A stretch of 58,442 bases of DNA from Pigoraptor vietnamica (Eukaryota > Opisthokonta > Filasterea): positions 1-58,442 of the forward strand of contig CALSCQ010002510.1 in NCBI GenBank assembly GCA_943704525.1. The letters run 5' to 3'. The translations under genes and the position numbers were made by a program. Positions within the stretch are counted from its first letter, which is position 1; each line of letters opens with the position of its first letter. Below are positions 1-10,849 of the stretch, piece after piece. Below the pieces are notes generated by a model. That model was not told where the DNA came from. It did not search any database and saw only the letters and a program-made list of their open reading frames with translations.

Positions 1-2011
1 GGGGGGAAGGGCGGGGGATGTTGGAGGTAAGGGGTGGGGTGCTAAGACTGCTTCCCGCACAATGGGCAACCCACCTCCATCGCTTCAACGGTGTTGGCTG
101 CCTGGGATGTGCTGCCGCTCGCGCACGTCGACGTGAAGGCGCGCGTGTCCCTTCCGTAGGGCAGATTGCTAATGAACGCCGACACGTTGACGCCTGGCAT
201 TGGGATTGGCCGCGCAGGGGATTGGCGAGGGCAGGGTTAGTGAGCAAGAGGGGCTGCGGCGGCTGCAAGCGGAGGACACACGCACACACCCTGGACGGCG
301 CGGCCATCCTCTGCGCGCACTTTCACCGCAGTCGGGTCGCAGCACACAAATTCGCGGCCATCGCCCGGTATGTGATTGTAGCAGCCGACCTCGAGCGCCC
401 GCAAGAGCGTGCTCTTGCCCTGCGTCCAAAGTGCGTGTCCCTTCAGGTGACTGCGCTCCGCGCACACGACGGCACAGCCGCACCCACGTGAAAGCCACCG
501 CCGACGATGAGCGAGATGCCCCGCCGAACTCCCATGCCCGCGACTGCGTGGCCGCTTGGCAGCGTCACCGATACGCGAAGCGACGCGGGCGACTCGAAGC
601 GAACCGCACTGCCGTCGGCGAGAGGGAGATCGCTGTCACCGCCCGCGCGTGGGAGCACGGCGCCGTCGCGGACAAAGGCCGCAAGCCCTGTGCGTTCCCA
701 CAGTAAATTCGGTGCGATGGCCTCTCCCATATGCACCCGTCATGCAGTTCAGCATTGCGAGTCGAACACACGCAAACACAACGTGCACGGGGAAGGCCGC
801 GCGGGGCGCGCACCCACCCAACCGCGGGAGGGCGGCGCGGAGGGCCTCTTGATTTTCGACGGACGCAATGTGCGCGGCAAGAGCGGTGCTGTCGAGCCTA
901 TCCACGAAGAGCGCGTTGCGGACCACGTGGGGGAGGGACTCGCCGATCACAGCCCACGCCCGGTGACCCTCCACGCTCCGTCCTGTAACACGCGCCAAAC
1001 AGTCAACGCACATCTCTGTTTGCGCCGTTTGCGCAGTGGAGCACACGGCGCACGCGCGGCGCACCAGTTGCCGGCAGTGCCACGGTGAAGCGCGCCTCGA
1101 CAAATCCGTCGCCCGCTGTGGGAGAGCGCGCAACGCCACCGGCGGCGCTCGGGGGCAGGAACTGCGGAGCACCGGGCGTGCCGCACGTTACAACCACCGA
1201 AGTTCGCTCGAGGACGTGCTGGCCCGGGCACTCGATCTGCACATCGCCGCCCTTCGGACCGCCCCAGGACGCGCGGCTTGCGTTTGCGGGGACGTCGAGA
1301 TCCCTCGCGCTCACAAGTCGCGCAAAAACGCGCGTAAGGAAGTCGCAGAGCGCAATGTTTCTGCGGTCCAAAGTGCGACACATGAAATTTCCCGCCAAGC
1401 GTGTGCCGAAGCTGCGGTGCACTCACCGCACTTTCACGCTGGCAACGTCTGCGGGGAACCCGGAGAGAGCAAAGGGCACGCGCACGCGACACCGCGACGG
1501 CGGCGCGTAAGGATCGCCCTGCACGCGGTCGATGAACAGCGCGAACTCGCCAAAGTCCCAGAGGCCCTCCAGACGCCTGTAGGCACCGTAGCCGGCGCCA
1601 TTAATTTCGCGCAATATGGCGCGCAAATCCTGCGCATTTCCGCGGGAATGCGACGACGAGTCCCCGTGCGGTGCGGCGTTCGATGCGCCGTGTGCAAAAA
1701 CGCCCACGTCTGCAGCGCATGGCATCGCGCAATTACTACTTGCAAAAACATGGCGCCTCTTTCTCCCTCGTCCACTCACCGTGGGGGTGCGCGGGCTGTT
1801 GTCCCTGAGACTCCGCGTGTGCAGGCGCAAACGACTGCGCGGGCTGTCCTTCGTGCTCGCGGGCCTCGCGCAGCCGCCGCGAGTTGCCCCCGCCGTACTT
1901 GGCCTTGTAGTAAGCGCCCCGGCCCACGCCCCTCGCCCGCCCTGCGTTGCACCCACTGCGTTACTCCCCCCTGTCTCTCTGTGGCTGTCCACGCTCAGAC
2001 CCACCGCTCAT
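1..2011 (-). CDS. ABC-class ATPase (PF09818 family), 5' part; gene continues past left edge
   Basis: Exons read on the minus strand at 2005-2011, 1780-1941, 1427-1709, 1065-1360, 818-982, 488-687, 290-419 and 75-193; phases agree at every junction and the last donor (GTGGGT at 74) sends the gene off the window. The start MSGRARGVGRGAYYKAKYGG is an RG-rich tail typical of eukaryotic members. Family landmarks follow in order: YGAYRRLEGLWDFGEFALFI, VQGDPYAPPSR, RFTVALPATGR, FVRDGAVLPR, GMGVRRGISLIVGGGFH joined across an intron to the Walker A core GKSTLLRAL, then NHIPGDGREFV and GSTSQAAN. Known members are stand-alone ABC-fold ATPases without transmembrane segments; a trypanosome relative (MRB1590) is an RNA-editing factor, but the role outside trypanosomes is unclear. 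Walker B and the C-terminus lie outside the window. The seven-base first coding exon is inferred from a good GTGGGT donor and matching phase. Confidence 0.88.
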
Positions 2012-2282
2012 TGTCGCTGCGAACGGAGATCGAGTTGCGTGCGGTATGATGCCACCGGTGTTCGTTTTGCAGTGTGTCTGGCCGGGTGCAATCGGGTGGT
2101 GGGGCAAACAAAGCGGCGTGCGCATGCGTTGGCGTTCGAGACCGGCAGCACGAGACCGGCAGCACGAGCGGACAGCGGAGTGTGCGCACTTTGCATCGCG
2201 AGGCATCGCACTGGTCGGGTGCGCTCTTGCTCCACATGCCAGTTCATAGTGTTTACTCGGTTCAATTGAGGCGGTAACAGCG

Positions 2283-3264
2283 TCACCCCTTGACGCACTT
2301 GTCAAAGTAGTCGTTGCCGACCATTCCCCCGCGCATCGAACGGTAGACGTTCTGCTCAAAGCCCTTTCGGTTGGACCGCAGCACTTCGGCGGCCTCTGCG
2401 CAAGGGAGGGATCAGCGTGCAATCATACTGCTGCAACACATCCACAGCAAAACGCGAACATGGATGCGCACCCTTGTTGAGCGGGTCGTCAGGGTTTGGT
2501 TCCTGCGGCGAGAGAGAAGAAGGGGCAGGTGAGGGGTGAGGACGAGTCGGTCGACAGCCATCGTAACAACACCCACGAGGAAGAGGTACTGCAGGCCGTA
2601 GATGACGGCGTTGATGTTCAGCACGGGCTTCCAGTCCTCGCGGAGAATGTTGAGGCACACATTGCCCTCGAGGTCGATGTTGGGGTGGTACACCTGCGCA
2701 TTCGGCGAGCGGTCGCCGGCGCCACTGTCAGCCAATGTATTGCACAAACAAAAGCACGAGCTGATACAAGCGACCCAACCAAAACAGACGTAACTGCAAC
2801 GCACCCCGCACACAACGCCCACAAGGCGCAGCGTCGCACACGGCGTGCATGCGTGCATTGCTGCTTCGCGCACAGTCACGGCGCACCTTCGTCTGACACT
2901 TGACCTTTGGCGGCTCGTGGGGATAGCCCTGGCCCACCGTAAACTGAAACACAAACGTGCCACCGCGGTAGAAACCCTCGTCCGGGGTGATTGTCAGCGT
3001 GAAATTGAGGAGGTCGTCGGGATCCGGAAAGTCAATTTTGCACGTCGACGGCACGTTCAAGTCGCTCACGTCTGCGCACCAACGCGATTTCAGTACGTTG
3101 CTACAGAACACTACATTTTCACTACATTTCTTGGAAGAGAAAGTGCGCCAACGGGCACAAAACGCACCTTTTTGAATGCGAAGCTGTGCGGCGGACGTCT
3201 TCTTCGCGCCCGGTGTTGCTGCGGCATCCTTCTTCGCCTGCTTGAGCGAAAATAGCTTGATCAT
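2283..3264 (-). CDS. UBE2M: NEDD8-conjugating enzyme E2 (UBC12/UBE2M)
   Basis: Five exons (3168-3264, 2887-3071, 2577-2693, 2472-2502, 2283-2395) give 180 residues, close to human UBE2M (183). The start [15 protein letters not shown] is the UBC12-specific N-terminal extension that docks on the NEDD8 E1 and on DCN1, followed by AAQLRIQK. The UBC fold shows [23 protein letters not shown], the HPN motif in [20 protein letters not shown] with the catalytic cysteine in NVCLNIL, and the C-terminal [18 protein letters not shown]. It transfers NEDD8 from the E1 to cullin-RING ligases. The gene lies 271 nt upstream of the ABC-class ATPase start on the same strand and is divergent from the sugar transporter. 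Start and stop are unambiguous. Confidence 0.97.
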
Positions 3265-3825
3265 TCTCACGCGCGCGAGGCCGCAGCCGCGCCCCACTCC
3301 GGCAAGCACCCAAGAATTGTGTCGCGCCCAACAGCCACCGGCGTGCACGCAGCAATGTGTGTAGGGCCGAACTGGAACAGAGCGCTTCGATTAACAGCGT
3401 TTGTGTGTGCGAGCGAATGTGTAACTCATGAAATAGCGGCGCACTCCGATAAGAGAAAACAAAAGAACGGCGCCGAAGTACAACCTGTCGGTGTGCGCGC
3501 GCAAAGAGGCCTCGACTACTTTTCTCCCGCGTTTCCCTGGCTCGCTATTAACGTCGCACGCTGAAGCGCAACACGAGTGGCGACAAAGTGAGACAACAAG
3601 TCCTAGCGCTGATTGCGCGGTGACCTGGGGGTCGCCTGGGGGTCATGCCCTGTCACCCGAGACTCACAAATTGAAAACAGCGCAAAAAGGCGCAAAAATG
3701 CAGTAAATTAGCAAATGTTCCACAAATAACATCACGTGACCCACAGACACGTGATGGTCGCCGAAAGCGGTGAAAAAGGCAGCCACAAAGCACCGATCGG
3801 CTGCTCTGCGGGTTCTTGCGTGAGA
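3265..3825. promoter_or_regulatory. Divergent promoter region between UBE2M and the sugar transporter
   Basis: These 561 bases between the two start codons hold no convincing coding sequence. The most distinctive content is a pair of E-boxes (3733-3753, listed separately) next to the transporter. The transporter frame has two in-frame ATGs, at 3754 and 3826. If 3754 is used, part of this interval is coding. Confidence 0.6.
3733..3753. promoter_or_regulatory. Paired CACGTG E-boxes upstream of the sugar transporter (ChoRE-like)
   Basis: CACGTG occurs at 3733-3738 and again at 3748-3753, with 9 bases between them. Carbohydrate response elements bound by animal Mondo/ChREBP-MLX are two E-boxes with a 5-base spacer, so this is similar but not canonical. 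A Mondo-type bHLH-zip gene lies 7 kb away in the same window. The function is inferred only. Confidence 0.4.
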
Positions 3826-5340
3826 ATGGACTTCGACGGGAAGGCGGCAGACCCTCCCCACGCGCACGGTGCGCACGTTCAGGCGCCGCCGCAGCGGACG
3901 GTGCAGAGCGTGGGCCGCCTGACGACGTGGGCGTATTCGGAGGATGCGCCGGTGGACACCTCGCGGCGCACGTTCGTCATTCTCGCGTGGTTCTCGTTGC
4001 TGGGCGGGCTCGTGTACGGATACAACCTCAGTCTCGGGGGCGTGCTCGATGCCCTCGCGGAGGACTACGACATCACGCACAGCGACGTCAAGCAGTCGCT
4101 GATCCAGTCTGCGCCGGTGGCCGGCGGGCTCATTTTCTCCCCATTCTGCGGCTGGTTTGCGGATCGACACGGACGTCTCGTGGCCACGGTTGTCTCGTGC
4201 ATTGTTGCGAGCACGTGCGCGGGGATCCAGGTGATTGGCAGCTGGCTCCCCTACATTCTTGTGGTGCGGTTCATTATGGGCATTGGCATCACGACGACCT
4301 GCTTTGTCGTCCCGCTATACGTGTGCGAGTGCGCCCCGCCGGAGAAGCGCGGCTCGCTCGTCGCCCTCTTCCAGCTCTCGATCAACATTGGGTTCTCGGT
4401 CGCGTACGGCGTGGACCTCCTCGTGCCGTGGCGCGTCGCGGTGGGCATCGGCTGCCTGCCCGGCGTCGTCCTGATCGCCGTCAACCTCCTCTACGTCCCC
4501 GAGAGCACGCGGTGGCTGCTTGACCGCGACATTCGCGGCCACTTGTCGCAGCCGAATCCCTCGACGGATGCCGTGCCGCTGTTCAATGCGGCGGGGGAGG
4601 AGGGGGCCGCCGCGCGCGACAAGTCGAAGCACTCGGTCGGATTCGTCGGGTACATGCTCGGCGTCGTGCTCGCCATCCTGAACAACGGCATCGGCGGGAT
4701 CATTCTGTACGGCCCGCAGATTGCCGAGGAGGCGGGCTTTGGGACGCACGCGGGCACGATCGCCTCGGTGGGCATTGGCGGCTTCTGCATTGTGACGGTG
4801 ATTGTCGGCGTCGTGATTGTGGACCGCGTGCGCCGCCGTCCACTGCTGCTTGCGACCGTCCTCATCATGGTGGTCACGCACGGTATTCTCGCCATTGCGC
4901 TCGCGTGGACGGGCGGGTGGCTCAAGACGGCGCTCATCGTCGTCGCGACGGTCGCCCTCGTGTCGGCGTTCCAAATTGGCCCCGGCCCGCTCTACTTTGT
5001 GATCATCGCAGAGATATACCCGCAGGCCGTGCGCGGCTGGGCGATGGGCGTCAGCATGATCACGGTCAACGCCTTCAACCTCCTCGTCTCGCTCACCTTC
5101 CTCCCCTCCATTCACCGGCTCGGCACGCCCGTCACCTTCGCCATGTACGGCGGCCTCTTCGCCCTCTGCCTCGCGGGCTGTGCGCTGTACCTGCCGGAGA
5201 CAAAGGACGTCGATTTGGACGCAGTCACCGGCGACGCCAAGGAAATTCCGCGCCGTCCCACCGACGTGCCCGTTTCCGACGCCACCGAGAAGACGGCGCT
5301 GCTCGCCTCGTCGCGCGAGTCGCTCGCAGGGGACCTCTAG
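3826..5340 (+). CDS. MFS sugar transporter (SP/SLC2-like)
   Basis: Single exon, 504 residues from the ATG at 3826 (A at -3, G at +4); an in-frame ATG at 3754 would add 24 residues. It is a plasma-membrane or vacuolar sugar carrier of the major facilitator superfamily. Family signs in order: a cytoplasmic head; first membrane helix FVILAWFSLLGGLVYGYNLS; the loop 2-3 motif GWFADRHGR; loop 6 PESTRWLL; the helix 10 region GPGPLYFVIIAEIYPQAVRG (family GP-x-P-W-...-E-x-F-P-x-x-x-R); and the end-of-core PETKD. About twelve helices are expected. The tail, after LYLPETKDVDLDAV, is hydrophilic with a DATEKTALLAS stretch resembling an acidic dileucine-like sorting signal (EKTALL). The substrate cannot be read from the sequence; glucose, trehalose or polyols are all possible. 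The gene is convergent with OGT (112 nt between stops). Confidence 0.9.
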   Translation: MDFDGKAADPPHAHGAHVQAPPQRTVQSVGRLTTWAYSEDAPVDTSRRTFVILAWFSLLGGLVYGYNLSLGGVLDALAEDYDITHSDVKQSLIQSAPVAGGLIFSPFCGWFADRHGRLVATVVSCIVASTCAGIQVIGSWLPYILVVRFIMGIGITTTCFVVPLYVCECAPPEKRGSLVALFQLSINIGFSVAYGVDLLVPWRVAVGIGCLPGVVLIAVNLLYVPESTRWLLDRDIRGHLSQPNPSTDAVPLFNAAGEEGAAARDKSKHSVGFVGYMLGVVLAILNNGIGGIILYGPQIAEEAGFGTHAGTIASVGIGGFCIVTVIVGVVIVDRVRRRPLLLATVLIMVVTHGILAIALAWTGGWLKTALIVVATVALVSAFQIGPGPLYFVIIAEIYPQAVRGWAMGVSMITVNAFNLLVSLTFLPSIHRLGTPVTFAMYGGLFALCLAGCALYLPETKDVDLDAVTGDAKEIPRRPTDVPVSDATEKTALLASSRESLAGDL

Positions 5341-5451
5341 TTCGCCGCTCTTCGCATCGCCGTCTGTGGGCACTGTGTGCATAGCGCTGCGCGTGTGTAA
5401 TGCGTCAGCCATAAAACCGGCCCGTTCACCTTAACTTGCTTTACTTGCAAA

Positions 5452-7009
5452 TCACGTGGCGAAGGGGTCGATGTCCGCCGGCGGCAGGCCGTCCCGCCGC
5501 CGTCGCGCCATTGTCTTGAACAGCAGCGCCAGATTTCGCGCGTACACGTCAACGTCGGTGAGCGGCGTGCCCTTCTTCGCCGCCTCTCTCAACGCCGCCC
5601 TCAGCCGCCCCGACATGGACGCCTCCCCGGTCCCACCAAGGCCGACCTGCACTGCGCGCTCCTCGTACTCCTGCGCGCTGCTTGCGACGAGGTCCGCGAG
5701 CGCCAGCGGCGCATTGCCGGCAACCCCAAACTCAAATGCGCCCTCCGCAGACATGGGGGCGTCGAGAGGTCGAACGGCGGCCGATGCATTGTGCGCGCCG
5801 ATCAACGTGCGGAGTATGCTGCTCGAAATCCTGCCGCAGCGGGAAGCGCCCCTCCAGACCAGCATGGGGAGCCCACGGGGCAACTGCAGACGATAATGGC
5901 CTTGTGTCAGGGAACAGCCACTTGCACTTCGCATTAGTAGTCTCGTGCGCGAAGCAACAGCACCGACCATTTCTGCGGCCGTTGTGTGCGCGTTGATGGG
6001 CTGCGTGTCGAGGTACAGGTCGCACGCGACCGGCGCCGTGGATAGGTACTTGGGACGATTCCATGCAGCTGTCACGAGGACGCGAGCGCCCACGCCGCGC
6101 CGTTCCGCCTCGCGACGGAGATTGCTCTCTGATGATGCAGACGAAGCAGTAGTGGTGAAGAGGGGTGAGGGCAAGCGCCAAGCAAGGCGAGGAGAACATA
6201 ACACCATCATTTTTCAGCACGCACCCGCGCCCGCACCGCTCGCAGTGACGGCAATCCACAGCACGCTACGGGGCACTCGCGCAAGCACGCGTGCCCACAC
6301 GTCGAATATGTCCGGCGTGAGCTTATCGACCTGCCGTGTGCAGCACAAATGCCTTGGTGTGAATGCACTGCGTGCGCGTGTGTGCAATTGCGGCGGCGCA
6401 CCTTGTTGAGGCTACAGTAGACAAAGTCGCTCTCCCCCGCGCCGATCGCCTTGCGAGCCCTCGCACGGACGCTCGCCTCGTCCTGCGGCGGGGAGAGGTC
6501 GACGGCCTCGCACGGGTGCGGACACACGTGGTACGAGTGCGGCAGATAAGCAATGCGCTCGGTCATCTCGTCGCGCGCGTCCGGCGCACAGCTGCTGTGG
6601 TCGCACACCACATAGTCCACGTAAGACGCGCCCGTCGTCCCGCAGTACCCGAGATACGATACCTACGCCACAGTGCAATCAGCCATGCTGCAGGAGGGAT
6701 CGTGACTGCACAACAAGCTGAGCCTGCACAGACAGGCGCGTGGACGCAAAGCAGACGCTGACCTGCACGGGCGCCGTGCGGGCAGCAAAGAGGCCCAGTG
6801 GCGAAAGTTTCGTGTACCCCATCATGTCCACGAGCACTTCGATGCCGTCCGACATCACAAGCGACGCGAGGCTCTGAGTCGAAAAGTGCGCGGCGCTCCG
6901 GAACGCCAAGAGGGGGACGCCCTGCGCATAAAGGTACAGAAAACGTAAACATGGACGGTCAGCAAGCGGTTTCACGGGTAAAAATCATACACACACACAC
7001 ACACAGACA

Positions 7010-7044
<35 letters not shown>

Positions 7045-7139
7045 GAAAGTGGTGGTTTGGGGGAGGGAGAGAGAGAGAGAGAGACAGAGAGAGAGATATC
7101 GGATCAGCTTAAATCATAGACGTGTGTCCATCGACTCCT

Positions 7140-7185
<46 letters not shown>

Positions 7186-8880
7186 TGTGTGTGTGTGAGG
7201 GAGATTAAGAGGAAGAGAGTGAGCACCTCCAGTTGGGACTCCGAAGACTCGGTGAGCTTTCGGAACTTCTGCGTCCAGTCGTCCTCCACAGGGCCGACGT
7301 GGTACAGGAAGGGCATGACGAACAGCGTGCCGTCGTCCTCGTCGCTTGCAAGGGCCGCGCGCGTCGACCGGACTAGCGCGCGCACAATCCGCAGCATCAT
7401 GTGACCGGTCGGGTGGTTGTTGAAATCGGCGCTCACAAACCCCACGCGCACGAGTGGGTGCCACTCGCCGTCCGCCGACTTGAAGGTGGGCTGGTGCGGC
7501 GACGACGCCACGATACGTGCAACAGGCGCCGCGGCCGCCTCCTCTCTAAGCGCATATCCGACTGCGATGCTCTTCCGCGCCTCCGGAGGGACCTTGAAGT
7601 ATTCAAATACGAAGGGCGCGTGGCACGGCGGCGCACTCTCTGTCCCCTGCTGGACCTTCTCTGCGTACGCATGCGCGGCAGTCGCCATGAGGGATTCGTC
7701 CTCTTCGCGGTGACTCCAGTCGCACACGCCGCGCCGCGTGTCGGCCAGCCGGCAGCGTGCGAGTTCGTTGTTCGGCTCAATCTCAATGGCGCGCTGGAAA
7801 GAGGCGATGGCGTCCGCAGTGCCGTTGGCCTTTTCCTTCGCTGTTGCGCGCAGAGGAGGTCAGCTGCCTCGGAGTGCGTGGCACGTGATGCTCGCACACA
7901 GTGCTCACCGGCAATCCCGCGGTTGATCCACGCAACGGCCATGTTCGGGTCGGCCTTTGTCGCAGCCACCGCGTGCTCGTGCGCCTCTGCCATCTGGCCG
8001 GCATCAATCAGCAGCTGCGCAGGCGGTGTGGACACGATAAGTGCGCGCGTGATGGTCTGGAACGTGTGTGTGTGCGTGCAAGCGCGGCCACTTAGTCCGT
8101 TACGTCGCGTACTCGACAGTTACGCGTATCCTCACCTGCGCAGCGTTGTTCTGCGCGAGGGCGTTCTGCGGATCGGCGTATATCGCCGCCATGTAAGCCG
8201 CGAGCGCGTCCTGCTTTCGTTGCGCAGCGTTGAGCACCACCCCCAAGAACGTGTTCGCCTCGGCGCTCTCCTTTGATTTTGGCCTGGCGAGCGACGCCGC
8301 CTTCTCCAGCGCACGCACGGCGCCTTGCACGTCGTTCGCGAGGTACCGCGCACGCCCAAGCGCGCTGTGCATGCTCCACGTCGCACCCGGCGCTTCGACG
8401 GCATGCTCAAACGCGGCAATGGCTTCCGCAATGCGGTTCGCAGATGCATACGCAGAGCCTGCACTCGCGCGTTGTGTGAGGGGGGGGGGGGGGGGGGCGC
8501 ATGCGCAGCAGCTTTTAATATCGACATCGCCCAAACTCACCGAGCTTGTAGTACGCAACGGCTGTCTTTCTGCTTGCCACCTCCGCGCGGAAACAGCCGA
8601 TGGCCTCGTCGAGGCGGCCCTCTCTAAAGAGCAGCGTGCCAGCATCACTGCGTGGCCATAGCGATTAGTACGCAGTGGCACATGCACGCGGGGTCAGCAC
8701 CGCGCACTCCACGCAAGCGCAGCAACGACGACGAGCAGCGAGCGACACGCACTCGTAGTTTCCCCTCACGGCCGTTGGGCATGGTGCCTTGTGCGCGGCG
8801 GTCACTCCAAGTGGCAGCCCAGCCAGCAGCGCCCACGCAAGCAGTGCGACGCCCCATCGCACACCCGCGTCCCCGCGCAT
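5452..8880 (-). CDS. OGT: TPR + GT41 O-linked GlcNAc (or O-fucose) transferase with signal-peptide-like N-terminus
   Basis: Ten exons (8753-8880, 8541-8647, 8136-8458, 7909-8014, 7227-7840, 6763-6921, 6402-6662, 6225-6330, 5968-6128, 5452-5883) encode 798 residues with all phases consistent. Several TPRs (for example REGRLDEAIGCFRAEVA, LLIDAGQMAEAHEHAV, DAIASFQRAIEIEPNN) precede a GT41 catalytic core: VRVGFVSADFNNHPTGHMM, IEVLVDMMGYTK, VSYLGYCGTTGASYVDYVVC, ERIAYLPHSYHV, DFVYCSLNKVDKLTPDIF and LDTQPINAHTTAAEM. GT41 enzymes modify Ser/Thr of nuclear and cytosolic proteins, with UDP-GlcNAc (OGT) or GDP-fucose (plant SPY) as donor; the donor cannot be decided here. The first ATG begins MRGDAGVRWGVALLAWALLA, a classical signal-peptide or signal-anchor shape, unexpected for the family. 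Intron 8648-8752 carries a TACTAAT branch point. Intron 6922-7226 holds microsatellites and one copy of the intronic repeat. Confidence 0.92.
6988..7198. repeat. CA, GA and GT microsatellites inside an OGT intron
   Basis: CA dinucleotides run from about 6988 to 7043, GA runs at about 7067-7095 and 7144-7182, and GT at 7183-7198. All lie in intron 6922-7226 and flank the intronic repeat copy at 7097-7140. Confidence 0.9.
7097..7140 (-). repeat. Dispersed intronic repeat, copy A (OGT intron)
   Basis: Read on the minus strand (sense to OGT), 40 bases (7138 down to 7099) are identical to copy B in the methyltransferase gene; the block starts GGAGTCGATGGACACACGTC and ends GCTGATCCGA. GA/CT runs flank it on both sides. 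It lies inside the intron 6922-7226, not in coding sequence. Confidence 0.85.
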
Positions 8881-9177
8881 TCTCCCGCTGCTTGCGACGA
8901 AGCCGCGTGGAGCAGCGCAACGGCGAAGGCGAAGGGAAGCAACGGTCGGCAACGCACACTGAACAGCGGTTGAGGGCAGAGTGCTCCACTTCGTTTTGAC
9001 TTGCGCGATCACGTGACGAGCGCCGAGGAATGCAGCAACACAGTGAATCGCAATTGTTTCAGAAGTTCTCCTCACGATTGCCCCTCCGACACCCCGCCCT
9101 GCGCGTGCGCTGCGGTGCGTCTGCCCTGCGATCCGGCTCCGTCCGACAGCCTTGAGCGCCGGTGGCTTGCATCTGCC
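8881..9177. promoter_or_regulatory. Divergent promoter OGT/ARL2 with E-box
   Basis: This 297-nt region separates the start codons of OGT (minus) and ARL2 (plus). A TCACGTGAC E-box sits at 9009-9017 (core CACGTG 9010-9015). No TATA box is evident. If the OGT start is further upstream than 8880, part of this would be coding, but no in-frame ATG was seen. Confidence 0.5.
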
Positions 9178-10443
9178 ATGGGTCTGCTCACGGTGCTCAA
9201 GAAGGTCAAGCAAAAGGAGCGCGAGCTGCGGCTGCTCATGCTGTATCCGCGCCCTTCGCAAGCAGCCCTCGCAACCCCTCACAACTCTTCGCAGTCCCCT
9301 GCGGATCGCATGCGCTGCGTCTGTGTTTCGTCTGTCTTTGTGGGCTGATGCGATGTAATTAGGCGACGTGATTGGACGAGGTGAATGGGCGCTTTTTCCC
9401 TGACTGTCTTTCGCTCAGTGGCCTCGACAACGCGGGCAAGACGACCATTCTGAAGCGCATCAACGGCGAAGACATTAATACGATTTCCCCGACATTGGGC
9501 TTTAATATTTCTACGATCGAACACAGAGGGTAATTTTCGCACATGATTCTTAAGTAATTGCATAGTATTACCTCAAGTTTGCGTCGTCGCACGTGTGCGT
9601 GTGCGTGTGTGCGGGTGTGCGCGTTGACCGTGTTTGTGCATGGCGTTGTGAGTGGTGCGTGTGTTGTGCGTACGCTCTCAAGTACGCGTGTTTGCGTGAG
9701 AATGTGCGTGATCGTCTGCGTCGTCATTGGTGCGTATCATTTCCCGCCACCTGCCCACAGTTTCAAGCTGAATGTGTGGGACGTGGGCGGGCAGAAGTCG
9801 TTGCGATCTTACTGGCGCAACTACTTTGAGTGCACCGACGGCCTCGTGTGGGTCGTCGACAGCGCAGACAGGAGACGCCTTGAGGACTGCCGCGCGGAGC
9901 TCCACGCTCTGCTGAAGGAGGAGGTGTGTGCTCCCTCTTCTATTGTCCGACGTTCTTCCCTTTGCGCTGCGGACGTGAGGCGGTTCAGCATATGCGCTGA
10001 AACTTGTGTGAGGGTGATGAGGGCTCGTATCTTGCGGCTCGTTAATTGCTGCTCGTCACCTGCTGCTGATAACTGTTGAAACGTGTCTGAGTATTCGCTC
10101 CCGCTCGCAGCGCCTTGCCGGTGCGTCGCTCCTCGTGCTCGCCAACAAGCAAGACATCAGCGGAGCACTCGGCCACGACCAAATACGCGAGGTGAGTGAC
10201 AACGCGCCTCGATCTGCTGTTCGTTGGGTCGTCTCTGACTCACAGACCAGAGTTTCCTATAGTGATACGCTCCCCCAACTCACTTTGTCTGCCACTGCTT
10301 CCTCGCAGATACTCGAACTCGACGCGATCAAGACGCACCACTTTCAAATTTTCCGCTGCAGCGCCGTGACTGGGGAGAACTTGCTCGAGGGCGTCGACTG
10401 GATTGTTGAGGACATTGCCTCCCGCGTTTTCATGATGGACTGA
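9178..10443 (+). CDS. ARL2: ARL2 small GTPase
   Basis: Five exons (9178-9242, 9419-9529, 9761-9923, 10111-10191, 10309-10443) give 184 residues, the same length as human ARL2. The N-terminus [20 protein letters not shown] is diagnostic. G1 is GLDNAGKTT, switch I contains [10 protein letters not shown]3 is WDVGGQ, then [21 protein letters not shown]4 ANKQD and G5 [12 protein letters not shown]2 acts with tubulin cofactors C, D and E in tubulin folding and releases lipidated cargo from PDE6D-type carriers; Gly2 is usually not myristoylated in ARL2. Two of its donors are GTA (GTATCC, GTAATT), the minority type in this window. Confidence 0.97.
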
Positions 10444-10849
10444 GACGTGCGTGCGTGCGTTGCGTTGGTGCAATTGCGTGCGTGTGCGTTGGTGCAATTG
10501 CGTGCTGAGCTCGGTTGAAAAACAAAACTTGCATTAACTGAGGCACCAAGCACGGCCTTACCCGAAGGCCGGCCGACGACCCACGCGCCCGTCCTCAAAA
10601 CGGCCACCCGCCGCACTGGCAGAGCGTCCGCCCACACACAGCCGCAACGCAAGGACTCATTAAGCCCCCAGACAAACGCATCGCACGCGCTCACCCCGGA
10701 GGATGAAGAACGAGGAAGAAAACGAAGGACGCCGCACGCAACAAATGGATAGCAAATTTCGAGAAAAGGGGTCTCGCTGTACAGCCGCCAAACGCACACG
10801 CAATACGCCGCCACGCAACCGCGTCCGCGCACTCCAGCACACTGCCACC

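Noticed and set aside
1065-1360. Possible extra intron in the ABC-ATPase exon, between TSVVV and GFVEARF.
   Set aside because: Available donors are phase 0 or 2 and the best acceptor is phase 1; the segment is open, so it was kept as coding.
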